DNA of 64,000 nucleotides, from positions 372,001 to 436,000 of the forward strand of contig CANLWK010000002.1 in assembly GCA_947494805.1 (NCBI GenBank), written 5' to 3'. The notes beneath the pieces were generated by a model. The model did not search any database. It saw nothing but the letters and a program-made list of their open reading frames with translations, and was not told the DNA's origin. Position numbers and translations under genes: made by a program. This stretch comes from an uncultured Croceitalea sp. GTDB lineage: Bacteria; Bacteroidota; Bacteroidia; Flavobacteriales; Flavobacteriaceae. Of the stretch, positions 45,799-54,388 are shown piece by piece; the first letter of the stretch is position 1; each line of letters opens with the position of its first letter.

Positions 45799-47715
45799 AT
45801 GAGTAAAATAATCGGAATTGATTTAGGGACAACCAACTCTTGCGTTTCCGTAATGGAAGGTAACGAGCCGGTTGTTATTCCAAATGCAGAAGGAAAGCGC
45901 ACGACCCCTTCCGTTATTGCATTTGTAGAGGGTGGAGAGATTAAGGTAGGTGACCCTGCAAAGCGTCAGGCGGTCACCAACCCTCATAAAACTATTTATT
46001 CTATTAAAAGGTTTATGGGAAACAAATTCTCAGAATCTTCAAAAGAAGCTAATCGAGTACCTTATAAAGTAGTTAAAGGTGACAATGATACACCACGTGT
46101 TGATATCGACGGGCGTATGTATTCACCTCAAGAATTGTCAGCAATGATTCTTCAGAAAATGAAGAAAACTGCTGAAGATTATTTAGGTCAAGATGTGAGC
46201 AGAGCTGTTATTACAGTACCTGCCTATTTTAATGACTCGCAACGCCAGGCGACAAAAGAAGCTGGCGAAATTGCTGGTTTGACCGTTGAAAGAATTATCA
46301 ATGAGCCAACTGCTGCCTCATTGGCATACGGATTGGACAAAAAAGATACAGATCAAAAAATTGTTGTTTTTGACTTTGGCGGTGGTACACATGATGTGTC
46401 TATCTTAGAATTGGGCGACGGCGTTTTTGAAGTATTGGCTACAGATGGTGACACGCACCTTGGTGGCGATGATGTTGACCAAAAAATCATTGATTGGTTG
46501 GCTGAAGAGTTCAAGAAAGACGAATCTATGGACTTGCGTGATGATGCCATGGCCTTGCAACGTTTACGTGAGGCTGCTGAAAAAGCTAAAATAGAATTGT
46601 CGTCTTCTGCACAGACTGAAATCAATTTGCCATACGTAACGGCCACTGCATCTGGGCCTAAGCACTTGGTACGAACGTTGACCCGTTCAAAATTTGAGCA
46701 GTTGATCGCTGATTTGGTGGCCCGGACCATAGAGCCTTGCCAAACGGCATTGAAGTCTGCCGGTTTATCAAAAAGTGATATTGACGAAATCATTTTAGTT
46801 GGTGGTTCTACTAGAATACCCGCAGTGCAAGAGGCCGTCGAGAAATTCTTCGGAAAAAAACCGTCAAAAGGTGTGAATCCTGATGAGGTTGTGGCGGTTG
46901 GAGCTGCGATTCAAGGTGGTGTATTGACAGGAGACGTAAAAGACGTTTTGTTGTTAGATGTTACGCCACTTTCACTAGGTATCGAAACTATGGGTAGCGT
47001 TGCAACAAAATTGATTGAAGCAAACACAACAATTCCGACTAAAAAATCACAAGTGTTTTCAACTGCGGCAGATAATCAGCCATCTGTTGAAATACACGTG
47101 TTACAGGGTGAGCGACCAATGGCCGCGGATAATAAGACTATCGGTAGATTCCATTTAGATGGAATTCCACCAGCACCCAGAGGTACACCTCAAATTGAAG
47201 TTACTTTTGATATCGATGCAAACGGAATCATAAAGGTTTCAGCAACCGATAAGGCGACGGGCAAGTCACAAGATATTCGTATTGAGGCATCTTCTGGATT
47301 GACCGATGAAGAAATTCAAAAAATGAAAGCAGAAGCCGAAGCGAATGCTGAAGCAGACAAGCAAGCAAAAGAAACTGCTGATAAGCTGAATGAGGCTGAT
47401 GGAATGATTTTTCAAACCGAAAAGCAGTTGAAAGAATTTGGTGACAAATTATCCGATGATAAGAAAAAGCCAATAGAAGAAGCTCTTGAAGAATTAAAGA
47501 AGGCTTACGAAACCAAAGATTTGGCTGTAATCACGCCTGCTTTAGAGAAAATCAATGAAGCTTGGAAAGTTGCCTCTGAAGAGATGTACAAAGCACAGGC
47601 CGAAGCTCAACAGGCTGGGGGTGACCCAACGGCAAGCGCTAGTGGTGAAGGTGCCGGTAACGGTGCTGCCGAAGGTGATAATGTTGAGGATGTAGATTTC
47701 GAAGAAGTCAAGTAG
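45799..47715 (+). CDS. dnaK: molecular chaperone DnaK
   Basis: The 638-residue product is a full-length Hsp70 that binds unfolded peptides in an ATP-dependent cycle with DnaJ and GrpE. Motifs in order: [17 protein letters not shown] (phosphate 1), [34 protein letters not shown] (phosphate 2), [16 protein letters not shown] (adenosine motif), the hydrophobic linker [15 protein letters not shown], the substrate domain, and a Gly/Ala-rich acidic tail ending [11 protein letters not shown]. It is monocistronic: a strong terminator follows 68 bases after the stop. dnaJ and grpE are not in this window. Heat-shock control is suggested by the upstream element. Confidence 0.98.
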   Translation: MSKIIGIDLGTTNSCVSVMEGNEPVVIPNAEGKRTTPSVIAFVEGGEIKVGDPAKRQAVTNPHKTIYSIKRFMGNKFSESSKEANRVPYKVVKGDNDTPRVDIDGRMYSPQELSAMILQKMKKTAEDYLGQDVSRAVITVPAYFNDSQRQATKEAGEIAGLTVERIINEPTAASLAYGLDKKDTDQKIVVFDFGGGTHDVSILELGDGVFEVLATDGDTHLGGDDVDQKIIDWLAEEFKKDESMDLRDDAMALQRLREAAEKAKIELSSSAQTEINLPYVTATASGPKHLVRTLTRSKFEQLIADLVARTIEPCQTALKSAGLSKSDIDEIILVGGSTRIPAVQEAVEKFFGKKPSKGVNPDEVVAVGAAIQGGVLTGDVKDVLLLDVTPLSLGIETMGSVATKLIEANTTIPTKKSQVFSTAADNQPSVEIHVLQGERPMAADNKTIGRFHLDGIPPAPRGTPQIEVTFDIDANGIIKVSATDKATGKSQDIRIEASSGLTDEEIQKMKAEAEANAEADKQAKETADKLNEADGMIFQTEKQLKEFGDKLSDDKKKPIEEALEELKKAYETKDLAVITPALEKINEAWKVASEEMYKAQAEAQQAGGDPTASASGEGAGNGAAEGDNVEDVDFEEVK

Positions 47716-47782
47716 CAGTATTTGGGGTCAGTTCAGAGAAAAATGACCTGAAGAACTGCAAATTTTACTGATATAAGAATAG

Positions 47783-47810
47783 AAACCCTAATGGAAACAT
47801 TAGGGTTTTT
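47783..47810 (+). terminator. intrinsic terminator of dnaK
   Basis: A perfect 11-pair stem (AAACCCTAATG/CATTAGGGTTT) with a stable GAAA tetraloop is followed by TT and T-rich sequence on the plus strand, 68 bases after the dnaK stop. The next gene starts 28 bases later and needs its own promoter. Confidence 0.9.
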
Positions 47811-47837
47811 GTATTATTTTCAGGGAAAATATATTGT

Positions 47838-48383
47838 ATGAAAGTTCAAGTCAATCGTGAACTGTTTCAGAGCATAGGCACTGCCACGGCTTTAATCATA
47901 AGTGTATTGGCCTTGGTGGTATCTATTTATGAAGCTAATTTATTGAAGGCCCAACAGAAAGCTACCGTATGGCCATATTTAACAATTAGTCAAAACTATA
48001 ATTCAGAGGGATTCAGTTTGTACGGCCTTAATAATGGTACGGGTCCTGCGCTTGTGTCTTCAGTATCAGTGCGGTATAATAACAAGACTGTTACGGATTA
48101 TCAGGACCTTTTGGTTAAACTAAAGCCCGATAATTCAGTGGGGTATGATAAAATTAGAACCAACCAACTCAACAATACAGTGTTGAAAGCGGGTGAAGAG
48201 CGATTGTTGTTTTTTCTGGAATGGGATGACGAGACAAGAAAAATAGTAGCGAAACTAAATCAAGAAAACTTGAGCATTTTAGTTCAGTACTGCTCAGTTT
48301 TGGATGAATGTTGGACATTTGAATATCCTTCGGGAAAGCGGGTTAAAGAAAACTTTAAATCTGAAGTGGAGTTCGAAAACTGA
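47838..48383 (+). CDS. hypothetical single-pass membrane protein
   Basis: The 181-residue product has one N-terminal membrane segment (ATALIISVLALVVSIYEAN, about residues 15-33) preceded by a short basic stretch and followed by a soluble domain of beta strands (VWPYLTISQNYNSEGFSLY, GTGPALVSSVSVRYNNKTV, ILVQYCSVLDECW). The short Lys/Arg-poor N-terminus before the segment suggests N-in orientation with the domain outside. No family recognised. It follows the dnaK terminator and is convergent with the response regulator gene. Confidence 0.75.
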   Translation: MKVQVNRELFQSIGTATALIISVLALVVSIYEANLLKAQQKATVWPYLTISQNYNSEGFSLYGLNNGTGPALVSSVSVRYNNKTVTDYQDLLVKLKPDNSVGYDKIRTNQLNNTVLKAGEERLLFFLEWDDETRKIVAKLNQENLSILVQYCSVLDECWTFEYPSGKRVKENFKSEVEFEN

Positions 48384-48410
48384 GGTTTGTTTATTAGTTT
48401 TTAAAAAATC

Positions 48411-48445
48411 AAAACCCTGGGTATAAGTTTATATGCCAGGGTTTT
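48411..48445. terminator. bidirectional intrinsic terminator
   Basis: A ten-pair stem (AAAACCCTGG/CCAGGGTTTT) around a 15-base loop lies between the convergent genes ending at 48383 and 48457. The minus strand carries a T-rich tail (TTTTGATTTTTT), the plus strand only TTTTG. Confidence 0.75.
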
Positions 48446-48456
48446 GTACTCTTAAC

Positions 48457-49086
48457 CTATGAGGCGGCCAATAGCCTGAGCTTTTCTAGAGCCGCTGATT
48501 TGGAATTGACGTTTAGCTTCAAGTAGATATTCTGAATGTGAAAATTTACCGTGCTTGGGGTCACGTATAACTTGTCAGCAATGGTCTTGTATGTAGCACC
48601 TTGACCTAAGTACTCCGCAATTTGATTTTCGCGCTTTGACAGTGTTTCATAAGTCCGTCGCTGAAACATCGAAATTACTTTTTTGGCGACGTCATGGCTT
48701 AAGGCCGCACCGTCTTCTTTGACAGAATTAAGCGCATGTATGAGACGTTTTTCAGATATAGGTTTGGTTAAGTAACCATTGGCACCTGTTTTAAAAGCCT
48801 TTTTAATGATATCAAAATCATTTTTAGAACTAACCATGACAATCTTCACCGATTTGTCACGTTTTCTGATACGGTCAATACCATCAATACCTGAAATCCC
48901 TTGAAGGGAGACTTCTGAAATAATGATGTCGGGCATCTTTTCACGATAATGATGTAGCGCCTCATGAATAGAGGTGTAACCGCCTACAAGCTCATAGTCA
49001 TTAGAATCTTTTAAAAATTCTTGATAAGTTTTGTGCATTTCGGGTTCATTGTCAATAACGACAATCTTTAATTTAAAATTTCTCAT
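48457..49086 (-). CDS. LuxR-type response regulator with Glu at the phosphorylation site
   Basis: The product has 209 residues from MRNFKLKIVVIDNEPEMH; the open frame extends 37 codons upstream without family features. The receiver domain has the fold and the conserved Ser (VMVSSK, S86) and Lys (YLTKPIS, K108), but the acceptor Asp is Glu: PDIIISEVSLQG, E58. The acidic pair is D12-N13 instead of two acidic residues. A LuxR-type helix-turn-helix follows (about 147-209; LSKRENQIAEYLGQGATYKT, IADKLYVTPSTVNFHIQNIY given as TPSTVNFHIQ). Glu often mimics the phosphorylated state, so it may be constitutively active (inference). The gene lies downstream of a gap with a promoter and a very short frame. 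Confidence 0.9.
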   Translation of the reverse strand: MRNFKLKIVVIDNEPEMHKTYQEFLKDSNDYELVGGYTSIHEALHHYREKMPDIIISEVSLQGISGIDGIDRIRKRDKSVKIVMVSSKNDFDIIKKAFKTGANGYLTKPISEKRLIHALNSVKEDGAALSHDVAKKVISMFQRRTYETLSKRENQIAEYLGQGATYKTIADKLYVTPSTVNFHIQNIYLKLNVNSKSAALEKLRLLAAS

Positions 49087-49304
49087 AATGTATAAGATTT
49101 GGGGTTGCAAACTTGAGTTTAGGCACAGGTATTCTAGTACAAAGCAACACATACCATACATTTGGGGTCTACATTGATACCATACATAGACATACAATCA
49201 ATGGGGTAGGTACCCACTTATGCGCGCCTTTAGTGCAGGTCGATAAATGTAAACTAAGAAAATGGATGTCAGCTTTGAAAACCTAGCTGTGCTGAAAAAA
49301 AATG

Positions 49305-49385
49305 CTAGTGGGACGGAGGTTTCATAAAATTAGAACCATAGCAGAAACATACGTCTTTGTAGTAGGTGTAGTTGTAAGATTTCAT
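49305..49385 (-). CDS. very short frame, possible leader peptide (26 residues)
   Basis: The frame encodes MKSYNYTYYKDVCFCYGS, then NFMKPPSH, with five Tyr residues and two Cys. The ATG lies about 15 bases after the expected start point of a good promoter, and about 218 bases before the response regulator start. Nothing supports expression except this promoter fit. It may be a leader peptide, a small protein or chance. Confidence 0.2.
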   Translation of the reverse strand: MKSYNYTYYKDVCFCYGSNFMKPPSH

Positions 49386-49406
49386 ATATCGGGGTTTTCG
49401 GGGTTT

Positions 49407-49438
49407 CAAAAATAATATGCATTACTTTCTAAAGCCAA
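49407..49438 (-). promoter_or_regulatory. minus-strand promoter upstream of the response regulator gene
   Basis: On the minus strand TTG (49438-49436) is followed after 21 bases by TATTTTTG (49414-49407), matching the Bacteroidota consensus. Transcription would start near 49400 and read toward the response regulator, giving a leader of about 315 bases that includes the 26-codon frame. Confidence 0.55.
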
Positions 49439-49529
49439 TATATATTTTTTGTTGAGCTAACAAAAATAAACGTAAGTTTTTTCGTTCAACGGCAAAGGTT
49501 TTTGAAGATTTTTCAATAAAAAGCAACAA

Positions 49530-49560
49530 AAAAGGCTGTTCTTTAAAAGAACAACCTTTT
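49530..49560 (-). terminator. intrinsic terminator of the PorP-like gene
   Basis: On the minus strand AAAAGGTTGTTCTT pairs with AAGAACAGCCTTTT (one T-G wobble) around a short loop, with a run of six T. It lies about 89 bases after the stop of the gene at 49649. Confidence 0.8.
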
Positions 49561-49648
49561 GTCAAAAGCATTCGGTACATTATGAATTTAATGACCCAAA
49601 AATCAACCCCGATTTCCGTAAGCTTCTGGTTATAAGATTTTTATATTA

Positions 49649-51295
49649 TTATTCAAAACTAATATCTGCTGTTGCCATTGGATTATAAACTTCCATAATC
49701 CATTTTTCATCTTCATAGGCACCATCTAAATGGTTAACATATGCTATCGACGCATCATCTTTTGTCTTAAAATCTGCTAAGTATACATAATGCAATCCAT
49801 TCTCTCTGTTGTAAAACTGCTTGGCATCCAATCCTTTCTGCTTAAGATTATCCATAAAGGATTTCAGGTACGTTTTGTTCTTAAAGACATTGGCAATCAT
49901 ATAGTAACCTGATTTTACCCCCATGGCCGTAGTACTATTTTGTGCTTTGATCATACTATCATCAAAACGCTCTTTACGAGATGCTGTGTTTTTTGGAGCA
50001 GTCTTTGTATTCTGTGCAACCCCAGTTTGTCCATAGTTTCTGCGAATTTTTTCTTTTGGTAAAGATGCAGGTCTTTCTTGTCGTATTTCATGGCGTAACA
50101 ATCGTACCATAGTTTCAAAGCGTCTTTCGAGCATACGGTCTCTGGCCCGTTCGATTGAATCTTGGCGTAAAATCAGTTCATCAATTACCAAACGGTTCTG
50201 ATAGGCAAGGGAACCGTCATCTTCAGGTATGATACGCTCTGTTTTCATTTCTTCCCTAAGGGCCAATATCTGCTCTTCGTAGTTACGAACAATTTCATCT
50301 ACACGTTCATCTTCAGATGAAGCTATATTCACATCTACACCTATACCTCTTAAACCGTCGTCAAAAGAATATCCCAGTGATAGTTCATGGTTCCAACCAA
50401 GATTGTCTCCAGTCGTTGTGGTATTCTTTTCCATCAAGTACCCTAAAGAAAGTTTTTTGCTTAGGTTAAAACCGATACCAGAAGAGAACCCATAGGTATT
50501 GTCATAGGTAGTTTGCAACCAACCGATTTTTGGTAGTTCCATTAACATAGATCCGGTATACACAATTTCATTGTTCTCATTAGTGCCAACCTGAACTAAC
50601 GGCATTAGTCTTCCGTTTTGAAAAATACCTCCTACGCTATTGAACTTGTGGGTGTATTGCACCGTACCGTTCAAACCTTGTTTGCCAAAATTGGTCAATA
50701 GCTCATCTGTTGTTTGGTTGTATGAAACCATGTTTCTAAAATGAACGCCAAAGTCAAAACTACCCACTGATAGGTTCATGCCCGGTTCTATTGAAATTTT
50801 ATTTTCTTTTCTGGCATCTTCAATCAAGGGGTCATTCTCATTTGTGATAATACGGTTTCTATCCAATCCTTGACTTAAATAACTAATGTTAGCGCCAAAG
50901 GCCAAGGCACTTTTTTCTCCTAATTTTACGGCTGTGGCATAGTTAGCATTGATTCCGAATTCTTGAACTACTCCCGACCAGTTTCCGTAAATTCCCAAAC
51001 CCAGTGCAGTGTTCTTGTCCAATTTGTTACTGAAGCCTAAATAATAGTTTTGATTATTGTCTTCAAAAGATGACGCCTGATTTCTCATCAACACATTCAA
51101 ATATGATTTGTTTTCTCTAACCAACGAATACGTAGGGTTGATTAAAAATCGATTGAAAAACAATTGGTTATGCACAGGGCTTTTCACTCTGTACTGACTG
51201 GTCTCTTCTTGACCGTTCATTAGGTTTGGCATCAACACTATAGTGAACAAGATCAACAGGCAGATTTTGCATTTATGTAAGACTAAAGTTTTCAT
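49649..51295 (-). CDS. PorP/SprF family type IX secretion protein with SPOR-like C-terminus (second copy)
   Basis: The 548-residue product has a signal peptide (cleavage near LMNGQEE), a PorP/SprF barrel (about 25-320; NQLFFNRFLINPTYSLVREN, NTALGLGIYGNWSGVVQEF), a basic coiled-coil linker (about 330-445, with LRQDSIERARDRMLERRF) and a C-terminal SPOR-like domain (about 463-540; SGYYMIANVFKNKTYLKSF, GLHYVYLADFKTKDDA). The tail closely matches the tail of the gene at 7765-9399, including ANVF-K/G-K-YL and YVYL. It lies 55 bases after a PD40 propeller gene and is probably cotranscribed with it. A role in type IX export or surface anchoring is inferred from the family. No large adhesin gene is beside it. 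Confidence 0.85.
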   Translation of the reverse strand: MKTLVLHKCKICLLILFTIVLMPNLMNGQEETSQYRVKSPVHNQLFFNRFLINPTYSLVRENKSYLNVLMRNQASSFEDNNQNYYLGFSNKLDKNTALGLGIYGNWSGVVQEFGINANYATAVKLGEKSALAFGANISYLSQGLDRNRIITNENDPLIEDARKENKISIEPGMNLSVGSFDFGVHFRNMVSYNQTTDELLTNFGKQGLNGTVQYTHKFNSVGGIFQNGRLMPLVQVGTNENNEIVYTGSMLMELPKIGWLQTTYDNTYGFSSGIGFNLSKKLSLGYLMEKNTTTTGDNLGWNHELSLGYSFDDGLRGIGVDVNIASSEDERVDEIVRNYEEQILALREEMKTERIIPEDDGSLAYQNRLVIDELILRQDSIERARDRMLERRFETMVRLLRHEIRQERPASLPKEKIRRNYGQTGVAQNTKTAPKNTASRKERFDDSMIKAQNSTTAMGVKSGYYMIANVFKNKTYLKSFMDNLKQKGLDAKQFYNRENGLHYVYLADFKTKDDASIAYVNHLDGAYEDEKWIMEVYNPMATADISFE

Positions 51296-51350
51296 TTTTT
51301 CGGGGTTTTTGGGGTTTTGGGATTTTAGTACGTATTCACGTTACATCGGC

Positions 51351-52490
51351 CTAGTTTTCAAAAAGAGTGGAAGAATAGTCCGTTTCGTTCTCATCGTTCA
51401 GAACCTTAAGCAGTTCAGCTTCATTTTTATCAACTATTTCCGCATCGTTCTTTAAAGAATAGGTTACGGCAACTTGACTGACCTTTTTACGCGGGCCTCT
51501 ATTGGTAGTAACATACCCCAATCCTTTTTCAGGAATCAATGATAAAGAGAAGTCATCATGGTCACTGTTGATAGCGCTACCTAAGTTAATAGATCTACTT
51601 ACCCTGTTGTTTTCAACAGCGACGGCAAAAAGATCAAGGCCACCATATCCTTTTCTACCATCTGATGCGTAGAACAAAAGGCTTCCATCAGCCAGGCTAG
51701 GGTAGAGGTCATTCTTTTTAGTATTTACTTTTGGACCTAGATTTTTTGCAATGCCCAAACTGCCATCTTTCTTTATTTCAGACATGTAGATATCATATTC
51801 ACCGTAAGTACCGGGCATGTTCGATGCAAAAAACAATCTGGTACCGTCGGGTGAAACTGTTGGATGCTTAGCAGAGTAATGTTTAGGACACACCTTTACT
51901 TTCGTAAAGTTTTTCCATTGGCCATTGACACGCTCGGCACGGTAGATTTCGTGCACTAGCTCCTTTTTTGAGAAGATACCAGTGTCTGGCTTAGTATATA
52001 CGGCTTGGCTAAAGAAAGCTACTTGACCGTTTTGGGTAATGCTCATAGATGGATTAAAATCTTTGCTACCCTCAGATTCAATAGTATTCATAGCCATTGA
52101 TGTCTGGGTTTCATTTCGTTTTTCAAGTGTATAATCCTCTTTTATAGATTGGGTCCAATCTTTACTTTTTGAGTTAATATGCGTGCCATTGGCAACATAC
52201 TGACGCGCGTAATCATAGCGTTCTTTGTAGTTTTTGCCAATAGTCTCTACTTGAGCGGTCTGAAAAAGCTTTTCATACCAAAAGGCAGCTGCTTCATAGT
52301 TTTCTGTCAAAAAATTGACGTTACCCAGGTCTTGGAAGATTTCGATTTCAGAATATCCAAGTTTTAAGAGCTCTAGATAATCGTCTATTCTTTTGTTCGT
52401 TTCATTATCTTTTGTTTGTGCGTTTAAGCATAATGCGAACAATAAAATGATGAGTGTTTGGGTTGTTCTGTAGATAGGGGAAGATTTCAT
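51351..52490 (-). CDS. exported PD40/TPR protein (PorE-like without OmpA domain)
   Basis: The product has 379 residues from MKSSPIYRTTQTLIILLF, a signal peptide ending near CLNAQTKD. A short TPR-like part (about 28-75; IEIFQDLGNVNFLTENYEAA) precedes a beta-propeller region with PD40/WD40-like repeats (HPTVSPDGTRLFFASN, DIYMSEI; DLYPSLADGSLLFYASDG, GGLDLFAV; DDFSLSLIPEKGLGYVTTN). PorE and related type IX proteins have these parts plus an OmpA-like peptidoglycan domain, which is missing here. The neighbouring PorP-like protein has a SPOR-like domain that could supply wall binding (inference). It starts the operon with that gene. Confidence 0.8.
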   Translation of the reverse strand: MKSSPIYRTTQTLIILLFALCLNAQTKDNETNKRIDDYLELLKLGYSEIEIFQDLGNVNFLTENYEAAAFWYEKLFQTAQVETIGKNYKERYDYARQYVANGTHINSKSKDWTQSIKEDYTLEKRNETQTSMAMNTIESEGSKDFNPSMSITQNGQVAFFSQAVYTKPDTGIFSKKELVHEIYRAERVNGQWKNFTKVKVCPKHYSAKHPTVSPDGTRLFFASNMPGTYGEYDIYMSEIKKDGSLGIAKNLGPKVNTKKNDLYPSLADGSLLFYASDGRKGYGGLDLFAVAVENNRVSRSINLGSAINSDHDDFSLSLIPEKGLGYVTTNRGPRKKVSQVAVTYSLKNDAEIVDKNEAELLKVLNDENETDYSSTLFEN

Positions 52491-52650
52491 AGCATTAAGA
52501 TTTAAGACGTTAATACCAGACAAATATCTACATAGATTTTGGTGAAATACTTATGAATTTTTCATAGGTTTTGCATTTAAACGTTAAAAAATGTCATATA
52601 ACGATGAATTTTAAACTTTAAATAGACAGACTTGTATGTTTATGGTCAAA

Positions 52651-53373
52651 TTAAAAATGTGTTTTTGAAGAATCTGAAACCAGTCTATTGATCTCTTTTA
52701 GCTCGTTGGGGGTTAAGTCACGCCATTTGCCAATGGGAACATCTAAAGTAACGTTCATAATGCGTACCCGCTTTAGTTTTTTTACATGATAGTCGAGATA
52801 TTCACACATTCTTCTGATCTGTCTATTAAGGCCTTGGGTCAGAATAATTTTGAACTGCTTTTCTCCCAATTGTTCCACTTTGCACTTTCTTGTGACAGTG
52901 TCAAGTATGGGTAGACCGTTACGCATTTTCTGCAAAAATGTTTCGGTAATCGGTTTATTGACAGTAACTATATATTCTTTTTCATGACCGTTTCTTGCGC
53001 GTAGTATCTTATTGACAATGTCACCATCATTGGTCATGAATATCAGGCCTTCACTAGGTTTATCAAGCCTGCCGATAGGGAAAATACGCTGCGGAAAATT
53101 GATAAAGTCTATGATATTGTTCTTTTCAACTCTGGTATCCGTAGTGCAGACGATTCCCACGGGTTTGTGAAAGGCCAAGTAAACTGGTTTTGCTTTGGGT
53201 TTGTTGATGCTTTCACCATCAACTTTAACAATGTCACCCTCAATAATCTTGGTGCCCATTTCTGGTACCTTACCATTTATAGTGACCCGGTTTTGTTCAA
53301 TGAGTTTGTCAGCTGCTCTTCTAGAGCAAAATCCCACTTCACTTAGATATTTATTGATACGGGTCTCTTTCAT
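52651..53373 (-). CDS. rluF: 23S rRNA pseudouridine(2604) synthase RluF
   Basis: The product has 240 residues from MKETRINKYLSEVGFCSRRAA. A strong Shine-Dalgarno AGGAG six bases upstream fixes this start over the earlier ATG at 53400. The N-terminal S4 RNA-binding domain (to about 65) is followed by the RsuA/RluB-type catalytic domain with the catalytic Asp in IGRLDKPSEGLIFMTNDGD and the late motif LTQGLNRQIRRMCEYLDYHV. GRLDKPSEGL is the RluF form of the motif (the RluB/RluE form has GRLDxxTSGLL). It modifies U2604 of 23S rRNA in E. coli; the same target is assumed. It stands downstream of a terminator as its own unit. Confidence 0.88.
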   Translation of the reverse strand: MKETRINKYLSEVGFCSRRAADKLIEQNRVTINGKVPEMGTKIIEGDIVKVDGESINKPKAKPVYLAFHKPVGIVCTTDTRVEKNNIIDFINFPQRIFPIGRLDKPSEGLIFMTNDGDIVNKILRARNGHEKEYIVTVNKPITETFLQKMRNGLPILDTVTRKCKVEQLGEKQFKIILTQGLNRQIRRMCEYLDYHVKKLKRVRIMNVTLDVPIGKWRDLTPNELKEINRLVSDSSKTHF

Positions 53374-53379
53374 ATAGTT

Positions 53380-53384
53380 CTCCT
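53380..53384 (-). promoter_or_regulatory. strong ribosome binding site of rluF
   Basis: The minus strand reads AGGAGAACTATATG, with AGGAG six bases before the ATG at 53373. Clear Shine-Dalgarno sites are rare in this window, as in Bacteroidota generally, and this one decides between two possible starts. Confidence 0.8.
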
Positions 53385-53423
53385 TTCTTTGGTAATGCAA
53401 AATTGATTAAAAATGGACAACAA

Positions 53424-53452
53424 AAAAAGTCTGGCTTGATAAAGCCAGACTT
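53424..53452 (-). terminator. intrinsic terminator of the Bax inhibitor-1 gene
   Basis: A perfect 11-pair stem (AAGTCTGGCTT/AAGCCAGACTT) with a four-base loop lies 19 bases after the Bax inhibitor-1 stop. On the minus strand a run of seven T follows. Confidence 0.88.
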
Positions 53453-53471
53453 TTATATAAAATGTATTTTT

Positions 53472-54179
53472 TTAGTCGTTGGACAGAATACTAAGAATGT
53501 ACCAGAACAAGAGCATTAAAGAGGCGAACAAGCCCAATGATGCTGCCACATGTTGATGTTCATGATATTTATGAATCATATTTGATGTTTGATAAAGAAT
53601 TGAACCAGAGGCTAAAACAACCATACCTACACTAAACCATAGCCCTAAATCAAAACCGAAAAGGGTTCCGGCAATGATAAGGCCCAAGGCGATAAAAAAA
53701 CCAATGGTCAGTGCTGATTTCAAAAAAGAAAAATCTTTTTTGGTGATAAAGACAATAGCTGATAATCCGGTAAACAACGATAAGGTCAATATAGCTGCCT
53801 GATATAGAATGTTGAACGCACCACCATCAGCAACCATTATGGCTATGAAAATCAAGGGTATAAAAATAAAGGCCTCGGCCACTACGTATAACACTAAACC
53901 AGCATAGTGCGTTTGAACATTATCGCTTTGTAGGGCCAGTTTTTCGGCGTAATTGGTAACCAACATAAAGCCGCCCAATAACAACAGCCAGCTGATACCT
54001 CCTGTGAGTGACAATGCTAAATCTACAATTGCGGGAATTTGAAAGAACAATGTCTCAACCAGAATAAAGAGTAAGACAGCACCGGCTAAATGTGCATAGG
54101 TCTTCTTGTAAAAGGCAACTCGCGTCTGGTCGTCAAGTTGACTGACAACGGGTAGGTTTTGAATTTCTTGATTTTCCAT
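53472..54179 (-). CDS. Bax inhibitor-1/YccA family membrane protein
   Basis: The 235-residue product has seven membrane segments and the family features: a short N-terminus (ARVAFYKKTYAHLAGAVLLF, here TRVAFYKKTYAHLAGAVL), YAGLVLYVVAEAFIFIPL, and the C-terminal SGSILYQTSNMIHKYHEHQH. The conserved acidic residue in the last part and the His-rich loop fit the group related to YccA and YbhL. In bacteria these proteins interact with FtsH or form cation leaks; the role here is not shown. It has its own terminator and is monocistronic. Confidence 0.9.
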   Translation of the reverse strand: MENQEIQNLPVVSQLDDQTRVAFYKKTYAHLAGAVLLFILVETLFFQIPAIVDLALSLTGGISWLLLLGGFMLVTNYAEKLALQSDNVQTHYAGLVLYVVAEAFIFIPLIFIAIMVADGGAFNILYQAAILTLSLFTGLSAIVFITKKDFSFLKSALTIGFFIALGLIIAGTLFGFDLGLWFSVGMVVLASGSILYQTSNMIHKYHEHQHVAASLGLFASLMLLFWYILSILSND

Positions 54180-54388
54180 GGATTTGGGTATTTATGGATT
54201 AGGATATTGTAACGGGCTATGAAGATTTGAAGTATATTAAGCTATAGGTATTCGATGATTGGTACTTAAGTCTTAATTACCGAAACTAACCGTTCAATCT
54301 TAACATTCATATGGTTAAAAAAGAATATTGATTTATAAATTAGGATATTTTTCTTTTAAATAACATCTAACTTTTATAAGTAAAATGT

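Larger units (their letters stand above)
49087..49648. other. 562-base gap between response regulator and PorP-like gene
   Basis: The gap contains the PorP terminator (49530-49560), a minus-strand promoter (49407-49438), a 26-codon frame (49305-49385) and otherwise nothing I can assign. A CCCCG-AAAA-CCCCG stretch at 49388-49406 (minus) directly precedes the short frame and resembles the leader of the PorP-like gene at 51296-51320. Confidence 0.5.

Noticed and set aside
51296..51325. Stable G-quadruplex before the PorP-like gene
   Set aside because: Only three clear runs of three or more G are present on the plus strand; a fourth is missing.
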